A stretch of DNA of 64,000 nt from NCBI RefSeq assembly GCF_030296595.1, contig NZ_AP027731.1, positions 2,418,001 through 2,482,000 of the forward strand, read 5' to 3'. Each line of letters starts with the position of its first letter. Position 1 is the first letter of the stretch. The notes below the pieces were generated by a model. The model saw nothing but the letters and a program-made list of their open reading frames with translations. It had not been told where the DNA came from and did no database searches. Of the stretch, positions 1-9,648 are shown piece after piece. The stretch comes from Naasia aerilata (GTDB lineage Bacteria; Actinomycetota; Actinomycetes; Actinomycetales; Microbacteriaceae). Both the position numbers and the translations under genes were made by a program.

Positions 1-2024
1 CGCGGCGTCATAGCTGACGACCGCCGGGTTCGTGTTCGCGAGCACGGGGAGTGGCCGTCGGCGTGCTGCAGGCCCTCGCCGGTGAGCGTGGTCCGGCCGG
101 CCGTGGCGCCGATGAGGAAGCCGCGCGCCATCATGTCGCCCGCCGCCCAGAGGGCGTCGCCCGTGCGCTGGAAGCCGAACATCGAGTAGAAGACGTAGAC
201 CGGGATGAGCGGCTCGCCCTGCGTCGAGTAGGCCGTGCCCGCCGCGGTGAACGCCGCGAGGGCGCCCGCCTCGTTGATGCCGACGTGGATGATCTGGCCC
301 TGCGGGCTCTCCTTGTAGGCGAGCAGCAGGTCCCGGTCGACCGAGGTGTAGTGCTGGCCGAACGGGTTGTAGATCTTCGCGTTCGGGAAGAACGCGTCCA
401 TGCCGAACGTGCGCGCCTCGTCCGGGATGATCGGGACGACGCGGTTGCCGAAGTTCTTGGCCCGCATCACGTCCTTGAGGATCCGGACGAACGCCATCGT
501 GGTGGCGACCGGCTGCTGACCGGAGCCCTTCTTCGCGATCGCGTAGGCCGAGTCGTCCGGCAGGTTGATCGGCGTGTGGGTGGTGCGCCGCTCCGGCAGA
601 TACCCGCCGAGCGCGCGACGGCGCTCCTGCAGGTACTGGATGGCCTCGTCCTCCTGACCGGGGTGGTAGTACGGCGGCTGGTAGGGGTTCTCCTCGAGCA
701 CCGCGTCGGTGACCGGGATGCGCATCTCGTCGCGGAACTGCTTGAGATCGTTGAGCGTGAGCTTCTTCATCTGGTGGGTCGCGTTGCGGCCCTCGAAGGT
801 CTTGCCGAGGCCGTAGCCCTTGATCGTCTTCGCGAGGATGACGGTGGGCTGGCCCTTGTGCTCCACGGCCGCCTTGTACGCGGCGTAGACCTTGCGGTAG
901 TCGTGGCCGCCGCGCTTGAGCGCCCACACCTGGTCGTCGCTGAGGTCCTTGACGAGCTCGAGCGTCCGCGGGTCGCGGCCGAAGAAGTTCTCGCGGACGT
1001 ACGCGCCGTTCTCGGTCTTGTAGGTCTGGTAGTCGCCGTCCGGGGTGCGGTTCATCAGATCGATGAGCGCGCCCTCGCTGTCGCGCGCGAGCAGGTCGTC
1101 CCACTCGCGACCCCAGATGACCTTGATGACATTCCAGCCGGCGCCGCGGAAGAAGCTCTCCAGCTCCTGGATGATCTTGCCGTTTCCGCGAACGGGGCCG
1201 TCGAGGCGCTGCAGGTTGCAGTTGACGACGAACGTCAGGTTGTCGAGGCCCTCGTTCGCCGCGACCTGCAGCTGGCCGCGGCTCTCCACCTCGTCGAGCT
1301 CGCCGTCGCCCAGGAAGGCCCACACGTGCTGGTCGGAGGCGTCCTTGATGCCGCGGTTGGTCAGGTACTTGTTCGACTGCGCCTGGTAGATCGCGTTGAT
1401 CGGGCCGAGGCCCATCGACACGGTCGGGAACTGCCAGAAGTCCGGCATGAGGCGGGGGTGCGGGTAGGAGGACAGGCCTCCGCCCGGGTGCGACTTCTCC
1501 TGGCGGAAGCCGTCCATGTCGTCCTCGGTGAGGCGCCCCTCGAGGAACGCGCGCGAGTACATGCCGGGGGAGGCGTGGCCCTGGAAGAAGACCTGGTCGC
1601 CGCCGCCCGGGTGGTCCTGTGCCCGGAAGAAGTGGTTGTAGCCGACCTCGTAGAGGGTCGCGCTCGAGGCGTAGGTGGAGATGTGGCCGCCGACGGCGAT
1701 CCCCGGACGCTGCGCTCGGTGCACCATGATGGCGGCGTTCCAGCGGAGCCAGGCGCGGTACCGGCGCTCGATGCTCTCATCGCCCGGGAAGTCCGGCTCG
1801 TTCTCCGGCGCGATGGTGTTGATGTAGTCGGTCGTCGGCACCATCGGGACGCCGAGGTGCAGCTCCTTCGACCGCTTCAGCAGGCTGAGCATGATCTCGC
1901 GCCCGCGCTCGTGCCCGTTCGCCTGGACGAGAGCGTCGAGCGACTCCATCCACTCGGCGGTCTCTCCCGGGTCGGAATCGGTGTTGTTCACCGAGTACGG
2001 GTCCTGGTCGTTGACTGTCAACAT
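1..2024 (-). CDS. aceE: Pyruvate dehydrogenase E1 component, homodimeric type (3' part cut by window edge)
   Basis: This is the E1 subunit of the pyruvate dehydrogenase complex. It decarboxylates pyruvate on thiamine diphosphate and passes the acetyl group to E2 in the cytoplasm. Translation from the ATG at 2024 gives [20 protein letters not shown], followed by the typical AceE segments [20 protein letters not shown], the ThDP-binding GDGELDE...NCN stretch, and [20 protein letters not shown]. About 675 of the usual roughly 900 residues are inside the window. Near 46-49 the reading frame breaks in [11 protein letters not shown]. One extra C in the coding-strand CCCC run restores the family sequence, so this is probably a sequencing indel. 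The gene is divergent from ahpE, with about 190 bp between them. Confidence 0.95.
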   Translation of the reverse strand, partial: MLTVNDQDPYSVNNTDSDPGETAEWMESLDALVQANGHERGREIMLSLLKRSKELHLGVPMVPTTDYINTIAPENEPDFPGDESIERRYRAWLRWNAAIMVHRAQRPGIAVGGHISTYASSATLYEVGYNHFFRAQDHPGGGDQVFFQGHASPGMYSRAFLEGRLTEDDMDGFRQEKSHPGGGLSSYPHPRLMPDFWQFPTVSMGLGPINAIYQAQSNKYLTNRGIKDASDQHVWAFLGDGELDEVESRGQLQVAANEGLDNLTFVVNCNLQRLDGPVRGNGKIIQELESFFRGAGWNVIKVIWGREWDDLLARDSEGALIDLMNRTPDGDYQTYKTENGAYVRENFFGRDPRTLELVKDLSDDQVWALKRGGHDYRKVYAAYKAAVEHKGQPTVILAKTIKGYGLGKTFEGRNATHQMKKLTLNDLKQFRDEMRIPVTDAVLEENPYQPPYYHPGQEDEAIQYLQERRRALGGYLPERRTTHTPINLPDDSAYAIAKKGSGQQPVATTMAFVRILKDVMRAKNFGNRVVPIIPDEARTFGMDAFFPNAKIYNPFGQHYTSVDRDLLLAYKESPQGQIIHVGINEAGALAAFTAAGTAYSTQGEPLIPVYVFYSMFGFQRTGDALWAAGDMMARGFLIGATAGRTTLTGEGLQHADGHSPCSRTRTRRSSAMTP

Positions 2025-2217
2025 CGACCTCTCTTCGCGGCGCCGCGCCGGATGACGGAAGCGGCTGCACCTGCCTGTGTCGGGGCCGGTTTTTGTCGGG
2101 TCACGACAACGACTCGGCCGAATCCGAGCCTAACCTCTCCGGGCGAGACAACCAGACGAGCGATGGCAGGTGCGTCTCCGTCACGCTGTGAGCGCAACGG
2201 TGCGGGACGATGGGTTC

Positions 2218-2694
2218 GTGGGAATCGACATCGGCGACGAGGCGCCCGACTTCGAGCTGGCGAACCAGTTCGGCGAGCACGTGCGGCTGAGCTCCTACCG
2301 CGGACGCTCGGCGGTCGCGCTCGTGTTCTTCCCCCTCGCCTTCTCCCGCACCTGCTCCCGCGAGTTCGAGGAGCTCCGCGACAACGCCGAGGTGTTCGCT
2401 GAGGCGGGTGTGGAGGTCGTCGGCATCTCGGTCGACTCCAAGCACACGCTGCGCGCCTGGTGGTCGGCCGAGGGGCTCGGGATGCCGCTGCTCGCGGACT
2501 TCTGGCCACACGGGGAGGTCGCCCGCCGCTACGGCGTCTTCCGCGAGGACACGGGCACGGCCTCGCGCACGACGGTCGTGATCGACCGGGCCGGGGTCGT
2601 CCGCTCGGTCTTCTCCTCCGCGCCGGGGGAGCCGCGCCCCTTCTCGGCCTACCGGGCGGCGCTCGCCGCGCTGGCTCAGACCATCGCGGAGTAG
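2218..2694 (+). CDS. ahpE: AhpE-like one-cysteine peroxiredoxin
   Basis: A cytoplasmic thiol peroxidase of the AhpC/TSA superfamily, 158 residues from the GTG at 2218. The peroxidatic cysteine lies in FFPLAFSRTCSREFEEL. The later segments LLADFWPHGEVARRYGVF and TTVVIDRAGVVRSVF closely follow mycobacterial AhpE, which reduces peroxides and peroxynitrite. I chose GTG 2218 because it gives the family length. An in-frame GTG at 2188 would add ten residues. No resolving cysteine is visible. The gene is divergent from aceE, and its last 19 bases overlap the 3' end of the convergent hisD-like gene. Confidence 0.88.
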   Translation: MGIDIGDEAPDFELANQFGEHVRLSSYRGRSAVALVFFPLAFSRTCSREFEELRDNAEVFAEAGVEVVGISVDSKHTLRAWWSAEGLGMPLLADFWPHGEVARRYGVFREDTGTASRTTVVIDRAGVVRSVFSSAPGEPRPFSAYRAALAALAQTIAE

Positions 2695-4000
2695 CTCTCC
2701 AGCCGCCGCACGGCGGTCGCCTCGTGGGCGGCCATGCCCTCGGACGCCGAGATGACCTGGACCGCCTCGGCGAGCTGCGGCGTCGCCGCCTGGCTGACGC
2801 GCTGGAAGGTGAGCGGCTTGAGGAATCGCGACACCGAGAGGCCCGCGCTGTGCTTCGCCCCGCCGGCGGTCGGCAGCACGTGGTTGGTGCCCGCCATGCC
2901 CTTGTCGGAGTAGGCCACCGTGCTCCACGGCCCGACGAAGACGGATCCGTAGTTCCGCAGCCTGTCGAGGTAGAAGTCGTCGTCCTCGGTCAGGAGCTCG
3001 AGGTGCTCCGGGGCCAGGTCGTCCATCAGCGTGATCGCGGTCTCGCGCGAATCCGCGACCGTCACCGTGCCGTAGTCCCGCCAGGCGGGGCCGGCGATCC
3101 CGGCCGTCGCGAGCGTGCTCAGCTGTCGCTCCACCTCGTCGACGACCGAGGCGGCGAGGGATGCGGAGGTGGTAACGAGCGCGGCGGGGGAGTTGATCCC
3201 GTGCTCGGCCTGGCCGAGGAGGTCCGCGGCGACGAGCGACGGGTCGGCGCTGTCGTCCGCGAGCACCGCCACCTCGGACGGACCCGCGAGCAAGTCGATG
3301 GCGACGGTGCCGAAGAGCTGCCGCTTGGCCTCGGCGACGAAGGCGTTGCCCGCGCCCACCAGCATGTCGACGGGAGCCTCGCCCAGGAGGCCGAACGCCA
3401 TCGCGGCGAGGGCCTGAACACCGCCGAGGCAGAAGACGCGGTCGGCGCCCGAGAGGAACGCCGCGTAGAGCACGGCGTCGTTCGGGCGGCCGTCGGGGCC
3501 CGGGGAGTGCAGCTGATCACGCGCGGAACTCCCGCCGCCTTCGCCACCCCCACGGTCATGAAGGCGCTCGCGGTCAGCGGGAACCGGCCGGCCGGAAGGT
3601 AGGCGCCGACGGCGCCGACGGGGATGTAGCGCTGGCCGGTGATCAGGCCGGGCACGAGCTCGACCTCGAAGTCGGTGAGGCGGGCGCGCTGCTCGCGGGC
3701 GAAGGCCTTCGTCCTGGACGAGCCGAGCTCGATGGCCTCGCGCAGGTCGGGAGAGAGTCGGCCGCCGGATCCCTCGAGCGCCTCGCCCGAGATCTCGAAC
3801 TCGGGGCTGTTCCAGCCGTCGAGCTTCGCCGCGTAGGCGCGGACCGCAGGCAGGCCCTCCTTCTCGATGCGGCTCAGCATCTCCGACACGGTCCGGATGA
3901 CCTCGGGATCCCGCTGGGCCGCCGGCGCGATCACGCCGGGCTCCTTGATGGCGGTGTAGCGACCGTTCAGAGACGCAAGAACGTGAGGGGAGAACAGCAT
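2676..4000 (-). CDS. Histidinol dehydrogenase-family enzyme (HisD/HpsN-like), one apparent frameshift
   Basis: A zinc- and NAD-dependent dehydrogenase of the HisD family, about 441 residues after correction. Family motifs are present in order: PAGRFPL, VGAGNAFVAEAKRQ, AGPSEVAVLAD, LLGQAEHG (zinc ligands Q and H), LAPEHLE (catalytic E-H), AGTNHVLPT and a C-terminal AAHEATAV histidine. The frame breaks at 3502-3505, where one extra C in the coding-strand CCCC run restores ISCTPPGPDGRPNDAVLYAA. The block GLSVSRFLKPLTFQRVS after NHVLPT resembles the sulfopropanediol-dehydrogenase-like HisD branch more than the biosynthetic enzyme. No other his gene is nearby. The gene lies 69 bp downstream of a co-directional LysR gene and next to a permease and dehydrogenases, so a catabolic role is my inference. 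Biosynthetic histidinol dehydrogenase remains possible. Confidence 0.85.
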
Positions 4001-4069
4001 GCAGTCAACCTACGAGCGGGCCTTGCCCCCGAGAAGACAGCAATGAGCCATCCCTGCCATCGTGTTTCC

Positions 4070-4963
4070 CTATTCCTCGGCCAGCATCGTCCGCGCCAGC
4101 CGGGAGAGCTCCGCCGTCGCCGGGGACAGGGATCCGCCCTCCCGCTGCACCAGGGCGATCGTGTCGTAGAGAGGCGGCGAGAACGATGCGTAGGAGATCC
4201 CCGGCGGGGTCCTCCCGTGCCGCACGACGGAGGCCGAGATGAACGTGTCGCCGGCGCCCGCCGCGACGAGCGAGAGAGCGGCCTCGGACTGCTCCACCTC
4301 GATGAGGGCCTCGAGGGTGACGCCCGCCAGCTGCGCGCGCTCGGCGACCTGCCGCCGCGTCGGGTCCTTCCAGCCGTAGTGGGCGTCGTAGAGGACGAGA
4401 TCCCGCTCCGCGAGGTCGGCGATCGTGACGGGAGCGGCGACGTGCTCGGGGTTCGCACTCGCGTAGAGCACCTCGTCCCGCCGGAGCGGGGTGAACCGGA
4501 GTCCCTCCGGGTCGAGCGGGAGCACGACGAGCCCGCCCTCGAGCTCGCCCGAGCGCACCAGATTCGCCACCTCCACGGAGTTGAGGCCCACGACGCGCAG
4601 CCGCACGTGGGGGTACTGCGCATGAAAGGTGCTGAGAAGGTCGGCCATCGCGTAGTAGTTCGCGTTGCGCAGCAGGCCGAACGTCGCGGTGCCGCCGTCG
4701 AGCGACTTCACCGCCCGGAGCGCCCGCTCGGCCTCCTCGGCGGCGGCGATCGCCTTCTCGGCGAGCGGGAGCAGCTCCTCCGCCGCGCGCGTGAGCACCA
4801 GGCGGCGGCCGGTCCGGATGAAGAGCGCGATCTCGTAGCTGTCCTCGAGCCTGCGGATCACCTCGGACACCGTGGGCTGTGCCATGTGCAGAGCGAGCGC
4901 AGCCGCGGTGAATGAGCCGAGCCGAGCGGCCGCCACGAAGACCCGCAGCTGGAGGAGAGTCAC
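4070..4963 (-). CDS. LysR-family transcriptional regulator
   Basis: A 297-residue DNA-binding regulator. Residues 1-60 hold the LysR helix-turn-helix (LLQLRVFVAAARLGSFTAAALALHMAQPTVSEVIRRLE). The rest is a periplasmic-binding-fold effector domain (TATFGLLRNANYYAMADLLSTF through the C terminus). It is transcribed away from the permease-dehydrogenase operon beginning at 5122 and toward the HisD-like gene. This divergent layout is typical of a LysR protein controlling both sides, probably with the transported compound or a breakdown product as co-inducer. The 158-bp gap to the permease gene should hold its operator, but I cannot identify a convincing T-N11-A site. Confidence 0.9.
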   Translation of the reverse strand: MTLLQLRVFVAAARLGSFTAAALALHMAQPTVSEVIRRLEDSYEIALFIRTGRRLVLTRAAEELLPLAEKAIAAAEEAERALRAVKSLDGGTATFGLLRNANYYAMADLLSTFHAQYPHVRLRVVGLNSVEVANLVRSGELEGGLVVLPLDPEGLRFTPLRRDEVLYASANPEHVAAPVTIADLAERDLVLYDAHYGWKDPTRRQVAERAQLAGVTLEALIEVEQSEAALSLVAAGAGDTFISASVVRHGRTPPGISYASFSPPLYDTIALVQREGGSLSPATAELSRLARTMLAEE

Positions 4964-5121
4964 GCGCTCAGCGTAGAACCTGACCCCCGCTCGTACCCAC
5001 GAAGAGTCGCTGATGCATAGGGTGACGCGATGGCAGCCAGCGGCGATTGGCTTCTAGTGCCCCGGAATGCGCCTACCTAGGCTCGGGCTACCCCGCCCCC
5101 GGTGCAGACGAAGGACGACAG

Positions 5122-6618
5122 ATGGCCCTGATCGACGAAGACCAGAAGCTCCGCGAATTCGGCTACAAGCAGAGGCTCGATCGGTCGGTGGGCTGGATCT
5201 CCTCCTTCCTGCTCGGCTTCGCGGTCATCAGCGCCACGACGGCCGTCTTCTCCGGGTTCGGCTTCGGCCTGGCCACCGCCGGCCCTGCCTTCGTGTGGAC
5301 CTTCCCCATCGCCACCCTGGTCTTCTTCATCTGGGCCCTGATCGCTGGCGACCTCGTCGCGAAGATCCCGCTCTCCGGCTACGCCTATCAGTGGACGAGC
5401 CGCCTGGTGGGCCCGAGCGCCGGCTGGTTCACCGGGTGGGCGGGCCTCGTCGGGTTCATCAGCGGCTTCACCGGCGTCGCCTACGTCATGGCCGGCTACG
5501 TCGGCGGCCTGCTCGGCATCGAGATGACCACGCCGATCCAGATCCTCATCTCGATCGTGATCGTGCTCTTCTGCGTGCTCATCAACACCTACGGCGTGCG
5601 GCTGGCGACGGCCCTCAACAACATCGGCGTGGGCCTCGAGCTCGTCGTCACGCTGGGCGCCACGGCCTTCGTCGCCATCGTCGCGTTCTTCGTCAGCGGC
5701 GACCACCAGGAGCTGTCCTTCCTGTTCTCCGCGGGAGACACGGGCGGGGTCTCCCCGTACATCGCGGTCTGGCTCACGTCGAGCCTCGGCTGCATCTTCG
5801 GGCTGCTCGGGGTCGAGGCCGCGGCGGACATCGCGGAGGAGACGAAGGACGCCCGCCGGGTGATCCCGCGGACGATGTTCATGGCGCTCGGGGTCTCGGC
5901 GGTCGTCGAGTTCTTCATGTACGTCGTGTTCCTGCTGGCCATTAAGGACCCGGCGAGCCTGACGGGCAGCGCGTCGCCCATCGCGGACATCATCGGCGCC
6001 CAGGTCTCGCCGTGGTTCGCGAAGATCGTCGTCGCCATCGCGATCACCAACATCCTCGTCTGCGTGCTCGCCAACATGCTGGTGGCCACCCGGCTCACCT
6101 ACGCGATGGCCCGCGACAACATGCTTCCCCTGTCCCGGCAACTGCGGCGGGTGTCCGCCAAGCACAAGACGCCGTCCACAGCGGTCTGGGCCACCGGCAT
6201 CCTGTCCTTCGCGCTGCTGCTCACGGCCTTCATCAGCGTCGAGGCCTTCGCGTTCATCCTCGGGATGTCGGCGCTCGGCTACTTCACGGTCTACGTGCTC
6301 ACGACCTCCGGGCTCCTGCTGGCGAAGCGCCGCGGGCGGCTGCCGCAGGGTGAGCCGGGCACCTTCGACCTCGGCCGCTGGCGCACCCCGGTCTACCTCG
6401 TCGGCCTCGTCGCCTTCTCCCTGGTGCTCCTCGCGCTGCTGCTGCTTCCCGCCTTCCAGGTGAACGGCATCGTCTTCGTGATCACGATGGCGGTCGCCGC
6501 GCTGTGGTGGCTGCTGGGGCTCCGCCCGCGGCTGGCTCGCGGCGACGCGGGGCCGAGCTTCGCGCTGCGGGAGAATCCGGTGGAGGGGACCGCCGAGACG
6601 GTCTCCGTCGGCGACTGA
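5122..6618 (+). CDS. APC-family amino acid/amine permease
   Basis: A 498-residue secondary transporter with about twelve hydrophobic segments. It opens with WISSFLLGFAVISATTAVFSGFGFGLATAGPAFVWT, which resembles the GABA/polyamine/ethanolamine branch of the APC superfamily. The conserved ATRLTYAMARDNMLPLS loop is present. I chose ATG 5122 because AAGGACGAC sits just upstream; the frame stays open to 5047. The gene heads a short operon, and the alcohol dehydrogenase gene starts eight bases after its stop. The substrate is not evident. Given the neighbouring alcohol and semialdehyde dehydrogenases, an amine or amino alcohol is likely (inference). Confidence 0.88.
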   Translation: MALIDEDQKLREFGYKQRLDRSVGWISSFLLGFAVISATTAVFSGFGFGLATAGPAFVWTFPIATLVFFIWALIAGDLVAKIPLSGYAYQWTSRLVGPSAGWFTGWAGLVGFISGFTGVAYVMAGYVGGLLGIEMTTPIQILISIVIVLFCVLINTYGVRLATALNNIGVGLELVVTLGATAFVAIVAFFVSGDHQELSFLFSAGDTGGVSPYIAVWLTSSLGCIFGLLGVEAAADIAEETKDARRVIPRTMFMALGVSAVVEFFMYVVFLLAIKDPASLTGSASPIADIIGAQVSPWFAKIVVAIAITNILVCVLANMLVATRLTYAMARDNMLPLSRQLRRVSAKHKTPSTAVWATGILSFALLLTAFISVEAFAFILGMSALGYFTVYVLTTSGLLLAKRRGRLPQGEPGTFDLGRWRTPVYLVGLVAFSLVLLALLLLPAFQVNGIVFVITMAVAALWWLLGLRPRLARGDAGPSFALRENPVEGTAETVSVGD

Positions 6619-6626
6619 GGAGCCCC

Positions 6627-7724
6627 TTGCGAGCAATCGTCTTCACCAGCAGCGACCGTCCCGTCGAGGAGCTCGACGTCGACCTGGCGGCGCCGGGGCC
6701 CGAGGAGGTCCGCGTCCGCATCGCGGCCGCCGGCGTCTGCCACTCCGACCTGCACGTGCGGAAGGGGGACTGGGACCTGCCCCTCCCGCTCGTGATGGGG
6801 CACGAGGGCAGCGGGGTGGTGACGGAGGTCGGCAGCGCGGTCCGCGGGCTCGAGCCGGGGGACCATGTCGTCCTCTCTTGGGTCGCCCCGTGCGGCCATT
6901 GCCGCGCCTGCCTCCGCGGCCAGGAGGCCCGCTGCGAGGTCGCCGCCACCACGGTCGCCCTGACCGGAGGTCTGAACGACGGCACGTCGCGGCTCAGCAT
7001 CGGCGGCCGGCGGGTCAACCACTACCTCGGCACCTCGACCTTCGCGGAGGAGGTGGTCGTGCCCGCCGCGGGCGCCATCAAAGTCCGCAGCGACGCCCCG
7101 CTCGACGTCATCTCACTGGTCGGCTGCGCGGTCGCCACCGGGGTCGGCGCCGTGCGGAACACGGCAGGCGTCACGCCCGGTTCGCGCGTCGCCGTGATCG
7201 GCTGCGGGGGTGTCGGTCTCTCCGCGGTGCAGGGCGCGCGGATGGCAGGCGCCGAGCGGATCATCGCGGTCGACGTGCGGCCCGAGAAGACCGCCCTCGC
7301 GCTGCGCCTCGGCGCCACCGACACCGTCGATGCCTCGACCGGCGACGCGACGGCCCTTCTCCGCGAGATCCTCCCGGACGGCGTGGACTTCGCCTTCGAC
7401 GCCATCGGCAAGGCGCAGACGACGCGTCAGGCCATCGACATGCTGGACATCGGCGGGGCCGCCGTGATCGTGGGCATCCCTCCCGCGGGCACCCAGGTGT
7501 CCTTCGAGCCGCAGACCCTCGTCGACCTCGACCAGCGCATCCTCGGGTCGAACTACGGGGGCATCCGGCCCGCCCGGGACATCCCGTGGCTCGTGGACCA
7601 GTACATGGAGGGCAAGCTGTTCATCGACGAGCTCGTGAGCGCGCGCCGGCCGCTCCGCGAGGCGGAGGACAGCCTGATGGAGCTCGCCTCGGGCACGGCC
7701 CTCCGGCAGCTTCTGATCCCGTGA
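6627..7724 (+). CDS. Zinc-dependent alcohol dehydrogenase (MDR family)
   Basis: A 365-residue NAD(P)-dependent medium-chain dehydrogenase. The catalytic zinc region is CHSDLHV and GHEGSGVVTEVG. The four-cysteine structural zinc lobe is CGHCRACLRGQEARC. The nucleotide-binding glycine motif is VIGCGGVGLSAVQGARMAGA. The start is the TTG at 6627, preceded by GAGGAG overlapping the permease stop region and giving the usual N terminus (MRAIVFTS). It is co-transcribed with the upstream permease, and the aldehyde dehydrogenase follows 86 bp later. This suggests oxidation of an imported or derived alcohol to an aldehyde. The sequence resembles class III-type dehydrogenases, but specificity cannot be read from it. 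Confidence 0.88.
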   Translation: MRAIVFTSSDRPVEELDVDLAAPGPEEVRVRIAAAGVCHSDLHVRKGDWDLPLPLVMGHEGSGVVTEVGSAVRGLEPGDHVVLSWVAPCGHCRACLRGQEARCEVAATTVALTGGLNDGTSRLSIGGRRVNHYLGTSTFAEEVVVPAAGAIKVRSDAPLDVISLVGCAVATGVGAVRNTAGVTPGSRVAVIGCGGVGLSAVQGARMAGAERIIAVDVRPEKTALALRLGATDTVDASTGDATALLREILPDGVDFAFDAIGKAQTTRQAIDMLDIGGAAVIVGIPPAGTQVSFEPQTLVDLDQRILGSNYGGIRPARDIPWLVDQYMEGKLFIDELVSARRPLREAEDSLMELASGTALRQLLIP

Positions 7725-7810
7725 CCGGCCGTTGACCCCCAGAATGTGAATCCTCAACCGCATATCCGTCAGAGCCCCGGCTCTGCCCCCGCATCAACAA
7801 GGGAGACCCC

Positions 7811-9180
7811 GTGACCCAGTACGCAGTCGTCGATCCGGCCCGCGGTGAGACCGTCCGCGAGTACGAGAGCATCAGCGACGAGGCCCTCACCGCCGCGATC
7901 GCCGCTGCGAGCGAGGCGCACGAGACCTGGTCGAGGTCGACCACGGCCGAAGAGCGCGCCGGCATCATCCGGCGGGTGGCGGAGCTGCACGTCGAGCGCC
8001 GCGAGGAGCTCGCCGCGATCATCGTGCGCGAGATGGGCAAGCCGCTCGAGCAGGCGCTCGGAGAGGTCGACTTCGCCGCCGACATCTACACCTACTACGC
8101 GGACAACGCGCCCGGCTTCCTGAAGGACGAGCCCATCGAGCTGCGGGACGGCGGCGGGGACGCCTTCATCCGGCGCTCCTCCCTGGGCGTGCTGCTCGGC
8201 ATCATGCCGTGGAACTTCCCCTACTACCAGGTCGCCCGCTTCGCCGGACCGAACCTCATCATCGGCAACACCATCCTCCTGAAGCACGCGGAGCAGTGCC
8301 CCGAGTCGGCGCTCGCGATCGAGCAGATCTACCGCGACGCGGGCGCACCCGAGGGCGCCTACGTCAACGTGTTCGCGACTCACGACCAGGTCGCCCGCAT
8401 CATCGCCGACCCGCGCGTGCAGGGGGTCTCGCTCACGGGCTCCGAGCGCGCAGGCGGCGCGGTCGCGGAGCTCGCGGGCCGCAACCTCAAGAAGGTCGTG
8501 CTCGAGCTCGGCGGCTCGGATCCGTTCCTGCTCTTCTCGACCGACGACCTGGACGCCACGGTGGAGGCCGCCGTCAACGCCCGGCTCGACAACAACGGGC
8601 AGTCCTGCAACGCGGCCAAGCGCTTCATCGTGGTCGGCGACCTGTACGACGCCTTCGTCGAGAAGTTCACGGCGGCGCTCACCGCCGTCCAGCCGGCAGA
8701 CCCGAACGCCGACGGGACCGTGCTGGGGCCGCTGTCCTCCGCCGCTGCTGCCCAGCGCCTGCAGGAGCAGCTCGATCGCGCGACCGCGCAGGGCGCGACC
8801 GTGCTGGCGAAGGGGAGCGGCGGGACACCTACTTCCCGCCCGCCGTCCTCGCCGACGTCACGCCGGACATGGACGCGTATCGCGAGGAGTTCTTCGGTCC
8901 GGTCGCCCAGGTGTACCGCGCCGCCGACGAGGACGAGGCCGTCAAGATCGCCAACGACACGCAGTACGGGCTCGGGTCCTACGTCTACACGACGGACCCG
9001 GAGCAGGCCATGCGCGTCGCCGACCGGATCGACGCCGGCATGGTCTGGGTGAACATGGTGCTGGGCGACGCACCCGAGCTCCCGTTCGGCGGCGTCAAGG
9101 GCTCCGGCTCGGGCCGCGAGCTGGGCCGCTTCGGCGCCGACGAGTTCGTCAACAAGAAGCTCATCCGCGTCGCCGGCTGA
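7811..9180 (+). CDS. NAD(P)-dependent (succinate-)semialdehyde dehydrogenase, one apparent frameshift
   Basis: An aldehyde dehydrogenase of about 456 residues after correction. It has MPWNFPYYQVARFAGPNL, the catalytic glutamate in VVLELGGSDPF, the catalytic cysteine in NNGQSCNAAKRF, and the C-terminal LPFGGVKGSGSGRELG. The pattern matches the GabD/succinate-semialdehyde dehydrogenase branch. The GTG start at 7811 has AGGGAGAC upstream. The frame breaks at 8821-8823, where an extra G in the GGG run restores GSGGDTYFPPAVLADVT. The gene follows the alcohol dehydrogenase, so the pair could convert an alcohol through an aldehyde to a carboxylate. A strong hairpin follows the stop. Confidence 0.9.
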
Positions 9181-9193
9181 GCCCACTGACTCG

Positions 9194-9227
9194 CGCAGGG
9201 GCCGTGCGGCGAGCGCCGGCCCCTGCG
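9194..9227 (+). terminator. Hairpin terminator after the catabolic operon
   Basis: A perfect 11-bp stem (CGCAGGGGCCG / CGGCCCCTGCG) with a 12-nt loop lies 13 bases after the aldehyde dehydrogenase stop. There is no clear T tract, which is common in GC-rich actinobacteria. Confidence 0.6.
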
Positions 9228-9385
9228 TTGACACCTGCTGCAACGGGGCGACGGTGCCGCGCCCCGCACTGCGTTTCGCGCCTCCGGGCCGATTCGGGCA
9301 TTCCGGGCCGCCTCTTCGGCCCGCTTTGCCCGATTCGGCCCGGGATCGCAGCGCGACGGCGGCTGTTCTAGGCTTCTGGTCGTCC

Positions 9386-9438
9386 GGGCTCTTAGCTCAG
9401 CTGGTTAGAGCGCCACGTTTACACCGTGGATGTCGGGG
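9386..9438 (+). pseudogene. Truncated tRNA-Val(UAC) copy
   Basis: This stretch is identical to the 5' half of the intact tRNA-Val 154 bp downstream: acceptor 5' strand, D arm, anticodon arm with loop TTTACAC, and the start of the variable region. Identity ends at 9438. The T arm and the 3' acceptor strand are replaced by unrelated sequence containing a 10-bp perfect hairpin (9444-9467). No AGGGCCC 3' acceptor partner follows, so a functional tRNA is not expected. Identity also covers 27 bp upstream (9359-9385), so the promoter region was copied too. Confidence 0.75.
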
Positions 9439-9539
9439 TGGGCCCCTGGCGCATGCTTGCGCCAGGGATCGAGTCCCGAAGATTCGGCGGGCCGCATCGC
9501 GGTCCGTCGAATGCGGCTGTTCTAGGCTTCTGGTCGTCC

Positions 9540-9613
9540 GGGCTCTTAGCTCAGCTGGTTAGAGCGCCACGTTTACACCGTGGATGTCGGGGGTTCGAAT
9601 CCCTCAGGGCCCA
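9540..9613 (+). tRNA. tRNA-Val (anticodon UAC)
   Basis: A complete 74-nt cloverleaf. The acceptor GGGCTCT pairs with AGGGCCC, with discriminator A at 9613. The D arm contains AGCTCAGCTGGTTAGAGC. The anticodon arm is CCACG-TTTACAC-CGTGG, giving anticodon UAC, and the T arm is GGGGG-TTCGAAT-CCCTC. The 3' CCA is not encoded. It is preceded by a partial copy of itself. Confidence 0.97.
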
Positions 9614-9648
9614 CTCCGGTTCGCAACGGCCCGAGGAGAAGCCACCCG

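Noticed and set aside
51-2402. 783-codon open frame on the plus strand
   Set aside because: Antisense to aceE and the 5' part of ahpE. Arg/Val/Ala-rich translation without any domain; a GC-content artefact.
2676-4000. Histidine-biosynthesis hisD
   Set aside because: No other his gene is adjacent, and the C-terminal block and catabolic neighbours fit another branch better. Left open in the feature entry.
9359-9613. tRNA duplication as attL/attR of an integrated element
   Set aside because: The repeat covers the 5' half and upstream region, not the 3' end normally used by integrases. The copies are 154 bp apart, and no integrase is nearby.
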